The notes beneath the pieces were generated by a model. The model worked only from the letters and a program-made list of their open reading frames with translations, was not told the DNA's origin and ran no database searches. This document shows, one piece after another, positions 32,675 to 41,733 of a DNA stretch of 64,000 nt (position 1 is its first letter; every line of letters begins with the position of its first letter). Origin of the DNA: Candidatus Gastranaerophilales bacterium (lineage in GTDB: Bacteria; Cyanobacteriota; Vampirovibrionia; Gastranaerophilales; Gastranaerophilaceae); the NCBI GenBank assembly GCA_900770525.1, contig CAAHDT010000027.1, positions 186,001 through 250,000 on the forward strand, given 5' to 3'. The translations under genes were made by a program, and so were the position numbers.

Positions 32675-33286
32675 TTACATAGACAAAATTTGCAAAGTAT
32701 TTTTTAAGATATCTTCGGCCGAAGAATTGTCTTTTAGAAGCGCAATAGCCTTTGACATTGCAGATTTTATCTCATCTCGTTCATAGCCTAAAGATATTAA
32801 GACTGTCTGCGCATCTTCAACAGCTTGAGAATCCTGTTCCTTCGGAGTAGATATCACAATAGGTTCAGAGTCTTTGTAATTCATCAATTTATCTTTTAAC
32901 TCTAATATAATTTTCTGAGCCAACTTAGGACCAACACCTTTTGCCCTTGTTATCTCTTTATAATTCCCCTCAATAACAAATCCGATAAGTTCTGATGATT
33001 GAAACTCATCAAGAAGAGTCAATGCCATCTTACTCCCGACACCTGAAACAGATGTCAAAATATTGAAAATATCTCTATCTTCTTTTTTCAAAAAACCGCA
33101 AAGAGCCATTTTATCTTCTCTGTGAATTAGTACGGTATAAATCTTTATATTATCTTCTGATATTTCGTTAAAATCACGAGAAGTAATCTCTAACAAATAT
33201 CCGATACCTCCGGCTTCTACTGTTACGAAGCAACCTTTTGAAGTATTTGATTTTCCGGCATTTAACCCTTTTATATAATCGTACAT
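32675..33286 (-). CDS. ruvA: Holliday junction branch migration protein RuvA
   Basis: A 203-residue junction-binding subunit. The N-terminal OB domain opens MYDYIKG; paired helix-hairpin-helix motifs follow (LTSVSGVGSKMAL about residue 76; EITRAKGVGPKLAQKIILELKDK about 111). The C-terminal RuvB-contact domain ends the protein. Length is normal. It is the second gene of a dnaA-ruvA pair with a 2-bp gap; ruvB is not in the window. Confidence 0.95.
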   Translation of the reverse strand: MYDYIKGLNAGKSNTSKGCFVTVEAGGIGYLLEITSRDFNEISEDNIKIYTVLIHREDKMALCGFLKKEDRDIFNILTSVSGVGSKMALTLLDEFQSSELIGFVIEGNYKEITRAKGVGPKLAQKIILELKDKLMNYKDSEPIVISTPKEQDSQAVEDAQTVLISLGYERDEIKSAMSKAIALLKDNSSAEDILKNTLQILSM

Positions 33287-33288
33287 TT

Positions 33289-34686
33289 TTACCCTTTTAA
33301 TTCTTTTTTAATTTCATTTATTGAGCGCTCAAGCTCTTTGTTATTTTTAATTTCTTCTTTAATCTTGTCATAAGAATAAAGCATAGTCGGATGTCTTTTG
33401 TTGAAATATTTTGCAATCAATTCGAAACTTTTTTCGGTAATTTCTCGGGACAAATAAACTGCAATATGTCGAGAATTAGAGATTTTTTGACTTCGTGAAG
33501 AGCTCTTAAAATCATCCACGGTCACACCGTAATAATCAGCGACAGCCTTTGCAATTTCATCAAAAGTTATCTCTTTCTTTCTGTCTTCACATTTAAGAAC
33601 TTTTTTAACCAAATCTAACGTCAAATCAGACTTAGAGAAAGTCGCAAATGCACTAACTTTGTTATAAGCACCCTCAAGTTCTCGAACATTATTCACAAAA
33701 TTGTTGGCAATGTATTCAAAAACTTTAAAATCAGCATTTATTCCATCTTGTTCTGCTAAATTTTGCAAAATTGCAACCCTTGTTTCAAAGTCCGGAGGAG
33801 TAATTTCAGTCATAATCCCCATTTCAAAACGACTCTGTAATCTCGCGGGCAAAGTCGGAATTTCTGAAGGTAATCTGTCAGAAGTTAAGACAATTTGCTT
33901 GTTTTTATTGAGTAAACTATCGAACGTATGGAAAATTTCATCCATAGTCCTCTTCTTTGACTCAATAAACTGAATATCATCAATCAGCAAAACGTCTACA
34001 TTTCTATATTTTTGGCGAAAAGATTCCATCTTCCCGTTTCTGTCAGAACCTTTTTGAATAGATTTAATCAGCTCATTTACATATTCTTCTGTTTTTATAT
34101 ACTTAACACGCAATTTTGGCTTATTAAAAATGATGTAATGCCCGATTGCTTGCATAATATGAGTTTTTCCAAGCCCCGGAGCACCATATATAAACAATGG
34201 ATTATATTTTTTTGCCGGATTATGGGCGACATTTTGAGCTAATGCGTACGTAAATTCGCTATTATCCCCGACTACGAAATTTTCAAATTTATACTTCAAA
34301 TTCAAGTTTGCAAAAGATTGCATATGCGCCAAATTTTCCATAGCCGAATTTTCTTTTTCTTCTTCGGGAGGGGTTAGACTTTTAGGTTTAAGCGTTTCTT
34401 TTTTCTTTGCTTTTTCATATCTTTTGGCAAATTCATCGTCATACATTACCGTGAAATCATAATCTTTTCCGGTAGTCTTTTTAAAAACATCAATAAACTT
34501 GTGATAATAATTCTGCCTAATAATTTGCGGCGCCATTGCGTGCACGGTTATCAGGGTAAATTTATCTTCTTCACAACCGGAAACATCCATTTCATTAACC
34601 CAAGGGTAATATGCGTGATCCGGCAATTCTTTTCTTAGTTCGGCTTTAACTTCTGCCCAAATTTTCTTTGCTTCCAAAATATCCAT
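33289..34686 (-). CDS. dnaA: Chromosomal replication initiator DnaA
   Basis: A 465-residue AAA+ initiator. Domain I covers residues 1-85. The ATPase has FENFVVGDNSEF, Walker A GAPGLGKTH (about 170) and Walker B LLIDDIQF. The C-terminal HTH is present, but its signature, normally GGRDHTTVLHA, reads FNKRHPTMLYS (about residue 436). His and Thr are kept, while the Arg-Asp pair is Lys-Arg. No oriC-like cluster of TTATCCACA boxes was noticed nearby, and dnaN is not adjacent. It is cotranscribed with ruvA and lies downstream of pilD, an unusual neighbourhood. Confidence 0.94.
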   Translation of the reverse strand: MDILEAKKIWAEVKAELRKELPDHAYYPWVNEMDVSGCEEDKFTLITVHAMAPQIIRQNYYHKFIDVFKKTTGKDYDFTVMYDDEFAKRYEKAKKKETLKPKSLTPPEEEKENSAMENLAHMQSFANLNLKYKFENFVVGDNSEFTYALAQNVAHNPAKKYNPLFIYGAPGLGKTHIMQAIGHYIIFNKPKLRVKYIKTEEYVNELIKSIQKGSDRNGKMESFRQKYRNVDVLLIDDIQFIESKKRTMDEIFHTFDSLLNKNKQIVLTSDRLPSEIPTLPARLQSRFEMGIMTEITPPDFETRVAILQNLAEQDGINADFKVFEYIANNFVNNVRELEGAYNKVSAFATFSKSDLTLDLVKKVLKCEDRKKEITFDEIAKAVADYYGVTVDDFKSSSRSQKISNSRHIAVYLSREITEKSFELIAKYFNKRHPTMLYSYDKIKEEIKNNKELERSINEIKKELKG

Positions 34687-34776
34687 ATCGGTATTTTATT
34701 ATAAACAAAGCAATTAGTAAAATTTTATTTTAAAAATCCGGCACAAAAAACTTGCTCTCAATATAATAAAATATTT

Positions 34777-35805
34777 TTACCCTAAACCTAAAAGCAGATT
34801 AGCATTTGTTACCAACAAAATCATGCCGGCAATTGCGAGTGCAGGTCCAAAAGGCAAATATGTAAGATTTTCCTTATTCTTTAAACCTTTTATTAAACAT
34901 AAACAAGCCATTATACCTAACACAAACATCACAAAAATTGCTAATACTTCAAAAATTATATTATTGAGAAGAGATGTTTTAAACTCTAAAACATAGAACC
35001 CGATTGCATACAAAAAGAACAAAACTAAAGACGAGAATGTTTTCCAATCTTTATTTTGTGCCAATTTTTTCAAAAATAAAGGCAATGTAAATAATATTTG
35101 AAGCCCGATTGCCATAACAATAATTGCAACGACATTTCTCCAACCAAAGACTGCACCTAAACCGGCAGCAATATATGTATCGCCTTCGCCAAACCCCCTT
35201 TGACCTGCAATCAGATAACCGCATCTTGCAGCAATTTCCATAATTACAGCCCCCAAAATCAAACCTAATATAGACATTGTAATAGGGTTTGATACGCACC
35301 ATTCAGGTGTTATACTAAATCCGACAATTGTATTTACTTGAGCCAAAACCTGACTGATTGTTAAATATAAGTTATAAATCAATCCAACTGCAATTAGAGA
35401 ATAGGTATGAGCATCAAAAACAATTCTTTCTTTTATATCGGTTACAGTTAATACAACTAACAATCCGGCTATTGCAAACGCAAAAAATGTGTCCACTTGC
35501 AATCCGAATTTCATAAATACCGCAACAAAAATTAAACCTGTAATAAATTCAACTATAGGATATTGAATGCTTATTTTTTCATGACAAAAATAGCACTTTC
35601 CTCTTAACAAAACATATGAAAGTATTGGGATATTATGCCACCACTTTAACTTATTTCCGCATTTTGGACATTTTGAAGGTGGAAGAACAATAGATTCTCC
35701 GCTAAAAGCTCTTAAAATTACAACATTCAAAAAGCTACCAATAATAGCTCCGATACAAAATACAAAAAATAAAAACATAATTACAATAAGTACTGCTGAA
35801 TTCAT
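34777..35805 (-). CDS. pilD: Prepilin peptidase / N-methyltransferase (PilD-like)
   Basis: A 342-residue membrane aspartyl protease. It cleaves the short leader of prepilins and, in bifunctional members, methylates the new N-terminus. A zinc loop CPKC...CYFC (residues about 45-73) follows the first helix. The catalytic Asp residues lie in VTDIKER (about 126) and in the GxGD motif GFGEGDTYIA (about 214). It is longer than typical (about 290 residues) because of an insert between the two Asp regions. It can process all the FTLAE proteins of this window. It follows a group 3 sigma factor gene by 13 bp, so the two are cotranscribed. Confidence 0.92.
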   Translation of the reverse strand: MNSAVLIVIMFLFFVFCIGAIIGSFLNVVILRAFSGESIVLPPSKCPKCGNKLKWWHNIPILSYVLLRGKCYFCHEKISIQYPIVEFITGLIFVAVFMKFGLQVDTFFAFAIAGLLVVLTVTDIKERIVFDAHTYSLIAVGLIYNLYLTISQVLAQVNTIVGFSITPEWCVSNPITMSILGLILGAVIMEIAARCGYLIAGQRGFGEGDTYIAAGLGAVFGWRNVVAIIVMAIGLQILFTLPLFLKKLAQNKDWKTFSSLVLFFLYAIGFYVLEFKTSLLNNIIFEVLAIFVMFVLGIMACLCLIKGLKNKENLTYLPFGPALAIAGMILLVTNANLLLGLG

Positions 35806-35818
35806 AAATAAAATATCC

Positions 35819-36586
35819 TTAATTTTGTTTGATTAAATTATACATTTGACTCAAAGCCTTTTTTAGACGTCTTGAAACCTGCATTTGAGAAATATTTAAA
35901 GCTTCTGCAATTTCTCGCTGGCTTTTATCCTCGTAAAAGCTCATCAAAATTATTTTTCTTAATTCCGGAGAAAGCTTTTCAATTACAGAAGACAACATTA
36001 TCTTATCTTCTCGCAAATCTAATGAGTTTTTAAAATCGTCTGACGGGATTTTTTCCAACAAAGACAAATCTTCATCATCAGATGTCGACTGGTCAAGCGA
36101 AACAAGCGTTTTGTACTGTTCAATTTTCATCACCTCTCGAACTTGTTCAGGTGAAATTTCCAAATACTTTGCAATATCTTCATCTGTCGGATCACTGTTG
36201 CCTTCTGCTATCAAATTCTTCTGCGCAGAATATATTTTGAGCAAAAGTTCTTGAACTTTACGCGGAGCCTTAATCATGCCGGCTTTATCTCGAACGTAAT
36301 GCCTTATTTCTCCTTTGATAAAATAATTTGCATAGGTTTCAAATTTAGCGTTTTTATCCGGTTCATAAAACTCAATAGCCTTTATCAAACCTAAAGAACC
36401 TACTTGAAGCAAATCTTCTGCCGGCAAAGATGTCTGTGAAGCAATAGGGAGCGCAATTTTTTTTACAAGAGCTAATGTTTGCTCAACGATTTTAAGGAGT
36501 TTAATCCTCTTTTTTTTATCGTCTTGGCAATTTTTATATGATGCAACTTGCTCTTCTATTGTTTCTTTTTTATCTTTACTAATCAA
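35819..36586 (-). CDS. Alternative (group 3-type) sigma-70 factor
   Basis: A 255-residue sigma factor with regions 2, 3 and 4 but no region 1. Region 2 includes DLLQVGSLGLIKAIEFYEPDKNAKFETYANYFIKG; region 3 is around KAPRKVQELLLKI; region 4 is SQREIAEALNISQMQVSRRLKKAL. The pattern matches the SigB/SigF/FliA-like group. Cyanobacterial SigF controls pilin genes, and here the gene is joined to pilD, so a role in pilus gene expression is a reasonable inference. The start appears to be TTG 36586; TATATT ends 6 nt before it, so the transcript may be leaderless. Confidence 0.85.
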   Translation of the reverse strand: MISKDKKETIEEQVASYKNCQDDKKKRIKLLKIVEQTLALVKKIALPIASQTSLPAEDLLQVGSLGLIKAIEFYEPDKNAKFETYANYFIKGEIRHYVRDKAGMIKAPRKVQELLLKIYSAQKNLIAEGNSDPTDEDIAKYLEISPEQVREVMKIEQYKTLVSLDQSTSDDEDLSLLEKIPSDDFKNSLDLREDKIMLSSVIEKLSPELRKIILMSFYEDKSQREIAEALNISQMQVSRRLKKALSQMYNLIKQN

Positions 36587-36771
36587 ATCGTCAATATACC
36601 TATCTGAGATAACTACCTGACAAAACCTTACAGTAAATATCAGACCTTATCAAATTTTAACATACAGAATATTTATTGTAAAATAAATTAAAGTTATTTA
36701 ATATTTCCGCTAAATTTTAAATTTTATGCTATCATATAAGATATATTGTTTATAAAGTTACGGAGAGATTT

Positions 36772-37053
36772 ATGATTACGATAAAAGATGTAGAACACGT
36801 TGCAAAATTAGCAAGATTAGAATTAACAGAAGATGAAAAGGAACTTTATACGAAACAACTTGGTGACGTTTTAAAATATGTCGATCAGATGAATGAAGTT
36901 GATACATCTAATGTTAAACCAATGACTCAAGTTATTGATTTTGTAAACGTTATGAGAGAAGACAAAGTTGTTTACGAAAATACTAAAGAAGAATTAATGG
37001 CAAACGCTCCGGATGAGGAAAACGGATTTTTTAAAGTGCCTAAAATTAACTAA
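36772..37053 (+). CDS. gatC: Aspartyl/glutamyl-tRNA amidotransferase subunit C
   Basis: A 93-residue GatC: ITIKDVEHVAKLARLELTEDE at the start and the closing PDEENGFFKVPKI. It stabilises the GatAB amidotransferase that makes Gln-tRNA(Gln) or Asn-tRNA(Asn). gatA and gatB are elsewhere. GGAGAG precedes the ATG and a terminator follows, so it is transcribed alone. Confidence 0.95.
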   Translation: MITIKDVEHVAKLARLELTEDEKELYTKQLGDVLKYVDQMNEVDTSNVKPMTQVIDFVNVMREDKVVYENTKEELMANAPDEENGFFKVPKIN

Positions 37054-37072
37054 CGTTATTATTCATTTTTTT

Positions 37073-37101
37073 AAAAGGGGAATATCTTTATTCCCCTTTT
37101 T
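37073..37101 (+). terminator. Intrinsic terminator after gatC
   Basis: AAAAGGGGAATA (37073-37084), loop TCTT and TATTCCCCTTTT, then T. A 12-bp perfect stem. Confidence 0.85.
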
Positions 37102-37137
37102 GCAAATTAGATTTAGATTGAAATTTAAGGAGTATAT

Positions 37138-38745
37138 ATGACAAAATATATTTTTATTACAGGTGGAGTTGTTAGTTCTCTCGGGAAAGGTATTATCGCT
37201 GCATCTTTAGGAAGATTACTTAGAGCAAGAGGATTTTCTGTAATTAACCAAAAATTTGATCCTTATATAAATGTTGACCCCGGAACAATGAGCCCGTTTC
37301 AACACGGAGAAGTTTTTGTTACAGACGATGGCGCAGAAACTGATTTGGATTTAGGTCACTATGAAAGATTTACTGATACAAATCTTGGCAAATACAACAA
37401 CGTAACATCCGGTAGTGTGTACCAACACGTTATCGAAAAAGAGCGCCGTGGAGATTATTTAGGAAGAACTGTTCAGGTAATTCCTCATATTACAAACGAA
37501 ATCAAGTCAAGAATTCTCGGTGCAACCAAACAATTCAAACCAGACTTTCAACTAATTGAAATCGGTGGAACAATCGGTGATATTGAAAGCTTGCCTTTTA
37601 TTGAAGCTATTCGACAATTCAAGACCGAAGCTGGAATAGGAAACGCTGTTTCGGTTCATTGTACACTTGTCCCATACTTGCCGACTTCAGGAGAATTAAA
37701 AACCAAACCTTCTCAACACAGCGTAAGTGTCTTAAGAAGTTACGGTATTCAACCCGAAATTTTAGTATGCAGAACATCAAGAGCTTTACCGAAAACCGAA
37801 AAAGAAAAATTGGCTTTATTCTGCTCCGTTCCAAAGGAAGCCGTTATCGAATGCAGAGATATGAAAAGTATTTACGAGGTTCCTTTAGCTCTTGAAGAAC
37901 AAAATATGGCACACGTTATTCTCGACATGCTGAGAGTTGAAGACAAAACACCTGACTTGAGCGGATGGAAGCGACTTGTAGACAGCATAAAGAACGCGAA
38001 GAAAACAATAACTGTAGCAATTGCCGGTAAGTATACAAAACTTTCCGATGCATATATTTCAGTTGTGGAATCCCTAAAGCATGCCGGCTATGCCGCAGAT
38101 ACAAAAGTCGAAATAAAGTGGATAAATTCAGAAGAATGTGTTGAATACAAAAACTGCAAAGAATTACTCAAAGGCATAAATGCCGTAGTTGTTCCAGGTG
38201 GATTTGGAGTTCGCGGGATTGAAGGGAAACTCAACGTTATAAGATACGCAAGGGAAAACAATCTTCCGTTTCTGGGCTTGTGCTTAGGAATGCAATGTAC
38301 AGTAATCGAATACGCGAGAAATGTACTCGGAATAAAGGACGCAAATTCTAAAGAATTTGACGAAAACGCGACACATGCAGTAATTGACTTAATGTTAGAA
38401 CAAAAAAATGTTCAAGGTTACGGTGGCACAATGCGACTTGGCGCTTATGATTGTGTTCTTAAACAAGGAAGCAAAGCTCAACAAGCATATGGGCAAGATA
38501 AAATTTCAGAACGTCACAGACACAGATATGAAGTCAACAATGAATATATTCCGCAGCTTGAAAAAGCCGGACTTGTATTTTCCGGAATGTCGCCTGACGG
38601 AATGCTCGCAGAAATTGTAGAACTTCCCAAATTAGATTGGTTTGTTGCCTCGCAATTCCACCCTGAATTTAAATCAAGACCTGATAGACCACATCCATTA
38701 TTTAATGGTTTAATTAATGCTGCAATAAAAAAGATTGAAGCTTGA
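37138..38745 (+). CDS. pyrG: CTP synthase
   Basis: A 535-residue enzyme making CTP from UTP, ATP and glutamine. The N-terminal synthetase has FITGGVVSSLGKGIIAASLG (residues 6-25) and SPFQHGEVFVTDDGAETDLDLGHYERF. The C-terminal glutaminase has GGFGVRG and the catalytic Cys in LGLCLGMQC (about 380), with HPE late in the sequence. Length is normal and all motifs are intact. AAGGAG precedes the ATG. It may be read through into the flavoprotein gene 11 bp on. Confidence 0.97.
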   Translation: MTKYIFITGGVVSSLGKGIIAASLGRLLRARGFSVINQKFDPYINVDPGTMSPFQHGEVFVTDDGAETDLDLGHYERFTDTNLGKYNNVTSGSVYQHVIEKERRGDYLGRTVQVIPHITNEIKSRILGATKQFKPDFQLIEIGGTIGDIESLPFIEAIRQFKTEAGIGNAVSVHCTLVPYLPTSGELKTKPSQHSVSVLRSYGIQPEILVCRTSRALPKTEKEKLALFCSVPKEAVIECRDMKSIYEVPLALEEQNMAHVILDMLRVEDKTPDLSGWKRLVDSIKNAKKTITVAIAGKYTKLSDAYISVVESLKHAGYAADTKVEIKWINSEECVEYKNCKELLKGINAVVVPGGFGVRGIEGKLNVIRYARENNLPFLGLCLGMQCTVIEYARNVLGIKDANSKEFDENATHAVIDLMLEQKNVQGYGGTMRLGAYDCVLKQGSKAQQAYGQDKISERHRHRYEVNNEYIPQLEKAGLVFSGMSPDGMLAEIVELPKLDWFVASQFHPEFKSRPDRPHPLFNGLINAAIKKIEA

Positions 38746-38756
38746 GGGAGGAGAAA

Positions 38757-40313
38757 ATGAGAGATAAAATTGCAATAATAATAGGAGGAGGGCCTGCAGG
38801 ATTAAGCGCTGCTTATAGTTTTTTAACCAAAACAGACGACATTTTGCCTATTGTATTGGAAGAACTTGATTGTGTCGGTGGTATTTCAAGAACCGTTCAC
38901 CACAATGGGAACGGAATCGACTTAGGCGGACACAGACTTTTCTCTAAAAATCAAGAAATTTTAGATTTTTGGGAAGAAATTTTGCCGCTACAAGGCAAAC
39001 CTCCAATTGATGATAAAATTCTAGGTAGAACTATTACCGTATCAGAAAATGGCCCAGATCCTGATGAAACAGATAAAGTTATGCTGAAAAGGAAAAGAGT
39101 TTCAAGAATATTTTATTTAAGAAAATTCTTTGACTACCCTATCAGTCTGAAAGTTTCTACAATTTTAAATATGGGAATTGGTCGAACTTTTTGTGCAGGC
39201 ATGAGCTATATTAAGTCTTGTTTTGTAAAGCGAGATGAAAAAAATCTTGAAGATTTTATGATAAACAGGTTCGGAGTTGTTTTATACAAAATGTTCTTTG
39301 AAAAATACACCCAAAAAGTTTGGGGGCTTCATCCTCGAGAAATTTCCAAAGAATGGGGCGAACAACGTATAAAAGGGCTTTCTTTATCTAAAGCAATAAT
39401 GAATGCCATTTTATCTCCATTGAAACTTATATCAAATAAACAAAAAGAAACCTCCTTAATTGAAGAATACTTCTACCCCAAATACGGTTGTGGACAACTT
39501 TGGGAATATATGGCAAATGAAATAAAACGACTTGGCGGAGAAATTCACCTAAATACAAAAGTCGTTTCTTTTGACTATAATGGAGAAAAAATTCTTGCGG
39601 TTAACGTTATTGAAAACGGAGAAAATAAAAAATTTGAAGGGAATTATTACATCTCTTCAATGCCAATAAAAGATTTGGTTAGCGGTTTAGGTAACCTTGT
39701 ACCGGAAAACGTTAAAAATATCGCAAAAGAATTGCCATACAGAGATTATATGCTTGTGGGATTTTATTGCAACAAAATTAATCTAAAAAACAACACAAAA
39801 ATTCCTACAATAAACAATATATGTCCTGACAGTTGGATTTATATTCAAGAAAACGATGTAACGGCAGGACGCTTACAGATAATGAACAATTGGTCACCTT
39901 ACCTTGTAAAAGATTTTAAAGATAAAGTATTTATTAGCCTTGAATATTTTTGTAACGAAGGCGATGAAATGTGGAATAAATCTGATGACGAGATGATTAA
40001 CTTCGGAATTTCAGAGCTTGAAAAACTAAATATAGTTCGAAAAGAAGATATTATTGATAGCGTTAGAGTAAGAGTAAAAAAAGCTTATCCGGCTTATTTT
40101 GGAGTATATAAAGATTTTGACACAGTTAAAGATTATATATCCCAAATTCCGAACTTATATTGTGTCGGCAGAAACGGACAACACAAATACAATAATATGG
40201 ATCACTCAATGTTGAGTGGAATTGAAGCCGTAAACGTAATCAAAGACAATTTGGACAAAAATATTCTATGGGCTGTTAATACCGAAAAGGAATATCATGA
40301 AATCAAAAACTAA
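38757..40313 (+). CDS. FAD-dependent oxidoreductase (amine oxidase/UGM-like)
   Basis: A 518-residue flavoprotein. The FAD-binding GGGPAGLSAAY is at residues 9-19, followed by the second glycine-rich part GGISRTV and DLGGHRLFS. The C-terminal FAD contact is FYCVGRNGQ-like (LYCVGRNGQHKYNNMDHSM). It resembles NAD(P)-binding amine-oxidase proteins found in polysaccharide gene clusters, relatives of UDP-galactopyranose mutase; the substrate is not predictable. I start it at ATG 38757 because GAGGAG is just upstream; the in-frame TTG at 38742 overlaps the pyrG stop. It overlaps the next gene by 17 bp. Confidence 0.78.
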   Translation: MRDKIAIIIGGGPAGLSAAYSFLTKTDDILPIVLEELDCVGGISRTVHHNGNGIDLGGHRLFSKNQEILDFWEEILPLQGKPPIDDKILGRTITVSENGPDPDETDKVMLKRKRVSRIFYLRKFFDYPISLKVSTILNMGIGRTFCAGMSYIKSCFVKRDEKNLEDFMINRFGVVLYKMFFEKYTQKVWGLHPREISKEWGEQRIKGLSLSKAIMNAILSPLKLISNKQKETSLIEEYFYPKYGCGQLWEYMANEIKRLGGEIHLNTKVVSFDYNGEKILAVNVIENGENKKFEGNYYISSMPIKDLVSGLGNLVPENVKNIAKELPYRDYMLVGFYCNKINLKNNTKIPTINNICPDSWIYIQENDVTAGRLQIMNNWSPYLVKDFKDKVFISLEYFCNEGDEMWNKSDDEMINFGISELEKLNIVRKEDIIDSVRVRVKKAYPAYFGVYKDFDTVKDYISQIPNLYCVGRNGQHKYNNMDHSMLSGIEAVNVIKDNLDKNILWAVNTEKEYHEIKN

Positions 40314-41721
40314 CAAAATCTTTTTAATAGTTATATTATTATGGGTAATTATAACTATTTTAAGATGCATATTTCACCAACCTTGGTATGATGAGGCACA
40401 CGCGTGGATTATAGCTAAACAACTATCATTCCTTGATATAATAGCGTTAATGAAATATGAAGGGCATACTTTTTTGTGGTACTTACTTATAATGCCTTTT
40501 GCAAAAGCTGATTTGTGGTATCCAATTCCAATGCAGATTCTAAACTGGATTTTTTCATTCATAGCAATTTTAATACTATGGAAAAAAGCTCCGCTTAATC
40601 CAATAACAAAAACAATTGTAACTTTTTCATATCCATTTTTAGCGCAATTGCCGATAATAGCAAGATGTTACGCAATTGGAGTAATGTTTTTGTTTATGCT
40701 CACTGCATTATACAATGACAGATTGAAAAAACCTCTTATCTATTCTACATTAATCACGTTATGCGCAAATACAAGCGTAATGGCATTATATGGAGCTGTA
40801 GCATTCGGATTTATATTTGCATTTGACTTAGTAAAAAATGCCCTTGAAGGAACTATTACAAGGAAAGATTTTAGAATTTCGTTTGTAATTATGGCACTTG
40901 GAGCAGTGTTAATTCTTTGGCAACTTGTTGGTGCAAATTCCGGAATTGTAATGACTGCAGATATGTTTGTAAACCATTTTACTCAATATCTGTTTGGCTC
41001 AAATTATATATTCAATTTGATAAATGCAATAGGGCTTATATTAACATTAATAATTGTGCCGGTTGTTATTTTTTCTAACAAAAGAGTATTTTTCTTTTAT
41101 TGTTTTACATTTTTCTCACTTATCACAACATTTATTTTCAAATATAGTGGATATGCGCATCATTACATTTTTTTCTGGATTTATTTTTTAATAACAGTCT
41201 GGCTATACAACGAACAATGCTTTAATAAAAATAAAAAAATCACAGAAATCGCAATATTAATTTTATTCTTTGGACAAATGTTTTCAATAGGGAATAATAA
41301 TCACGTTTATTATCATGCCTTTTCAAAATATATTTGGAATGAACTTATTAAGATTCCTTCTATGGAAAACAATAGAGTTGTATTGGCTCATTGGAGCGAT
41401 ATAAGAATTGAACCATATTCTAAAGAGAATATTAATTTTAAATTTTATTGTACCACCCGCCAGCCTGATAGCGAAGATTCATTATATCTGGCCGGTCTTT
41501 GTTTCATAGATAAAAATCAAAAAATGTATGACATTTCTCCTACTTGGCTTCACAAGAGCTTGTCAGAAACTCAAGATAATATTTATTTAGGGATTTTAAC
41601 AGACAAAATAACTAAAGATGGCGCAGTCTTGGAAGATAGACAATATCGTGACATCTTTGAACCAATTAAGATAATAAATAACTCGTATGGAATATTTAAG
41701 ATAACAGAAATTAAAAAGTAA
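40297..41721 (+). CDS. GT-C-type membrane glycosyltransferase-like protein
   Basis: A 474-residue protein with about ten membrane helices. The first loop has WYDEAHAWIIAKQL, the acidic motif expected for the catalytic loop of GT-C enzymes that use polyprenyl-phosphate sugars. The C-terminal 110 residues are soluble. It begins inside the preceding flavoprotein gene, with AAGGAA before the ATG, so the two are co-expressed and may act in one glycan pathway. Donor and acceptor are unknown. It differs in sequence from the membrane protein at 4541 but shares its architecture. Confidence 0.7.
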   Translation: MKSKTNKIFLIVILLWVIITILRCIFHQPWYDEAHAWIIAKQLSFLDIIALMKYEGHTFLWYLLIMPFAKADLWYPIPMQILNWIFSFIAILILWKKAPLNPITKTIVTFSYPFLAQLPIIARCYAIGVMFLFMLTALYNDRLKKPLIYSTLITLCANTSVMALYGAVAFGFIFAFDLVKNALEGTITRKDFRISFVIMALGAVLILWQLVGANSGIVMTADMFVNHFTQYLFGSNYIFNLINAIGLILTLIIVPVVIFSNKRVFFFYCFTFFSLITTFIFKYSGYAHHYIFFWIYFLITVWLYNEQCFNKNKKITEIAILILFFGQMFSIGNNNHVYYHAFSKYIWNELIKIPSMENNRVVLAHWSDIRIEPYSKENINFKFYCTTRQPDSEDSLYLAGLCFIDKNQKMYDISPTWLHKSLSETQDNIYLGILTDKITKDGAVLEDRQYRDIFEPIKIINNSYGIFKITEIKK

Positions 41722-41733
41722 TAGGAACAAATT

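Noticed and set aside
34687..34776. oriC next to dnaA
   Set aside because: The 90-bp gap contains no TTATCCACA-like boxes, and dnaN or other origin genes are not adjacent.
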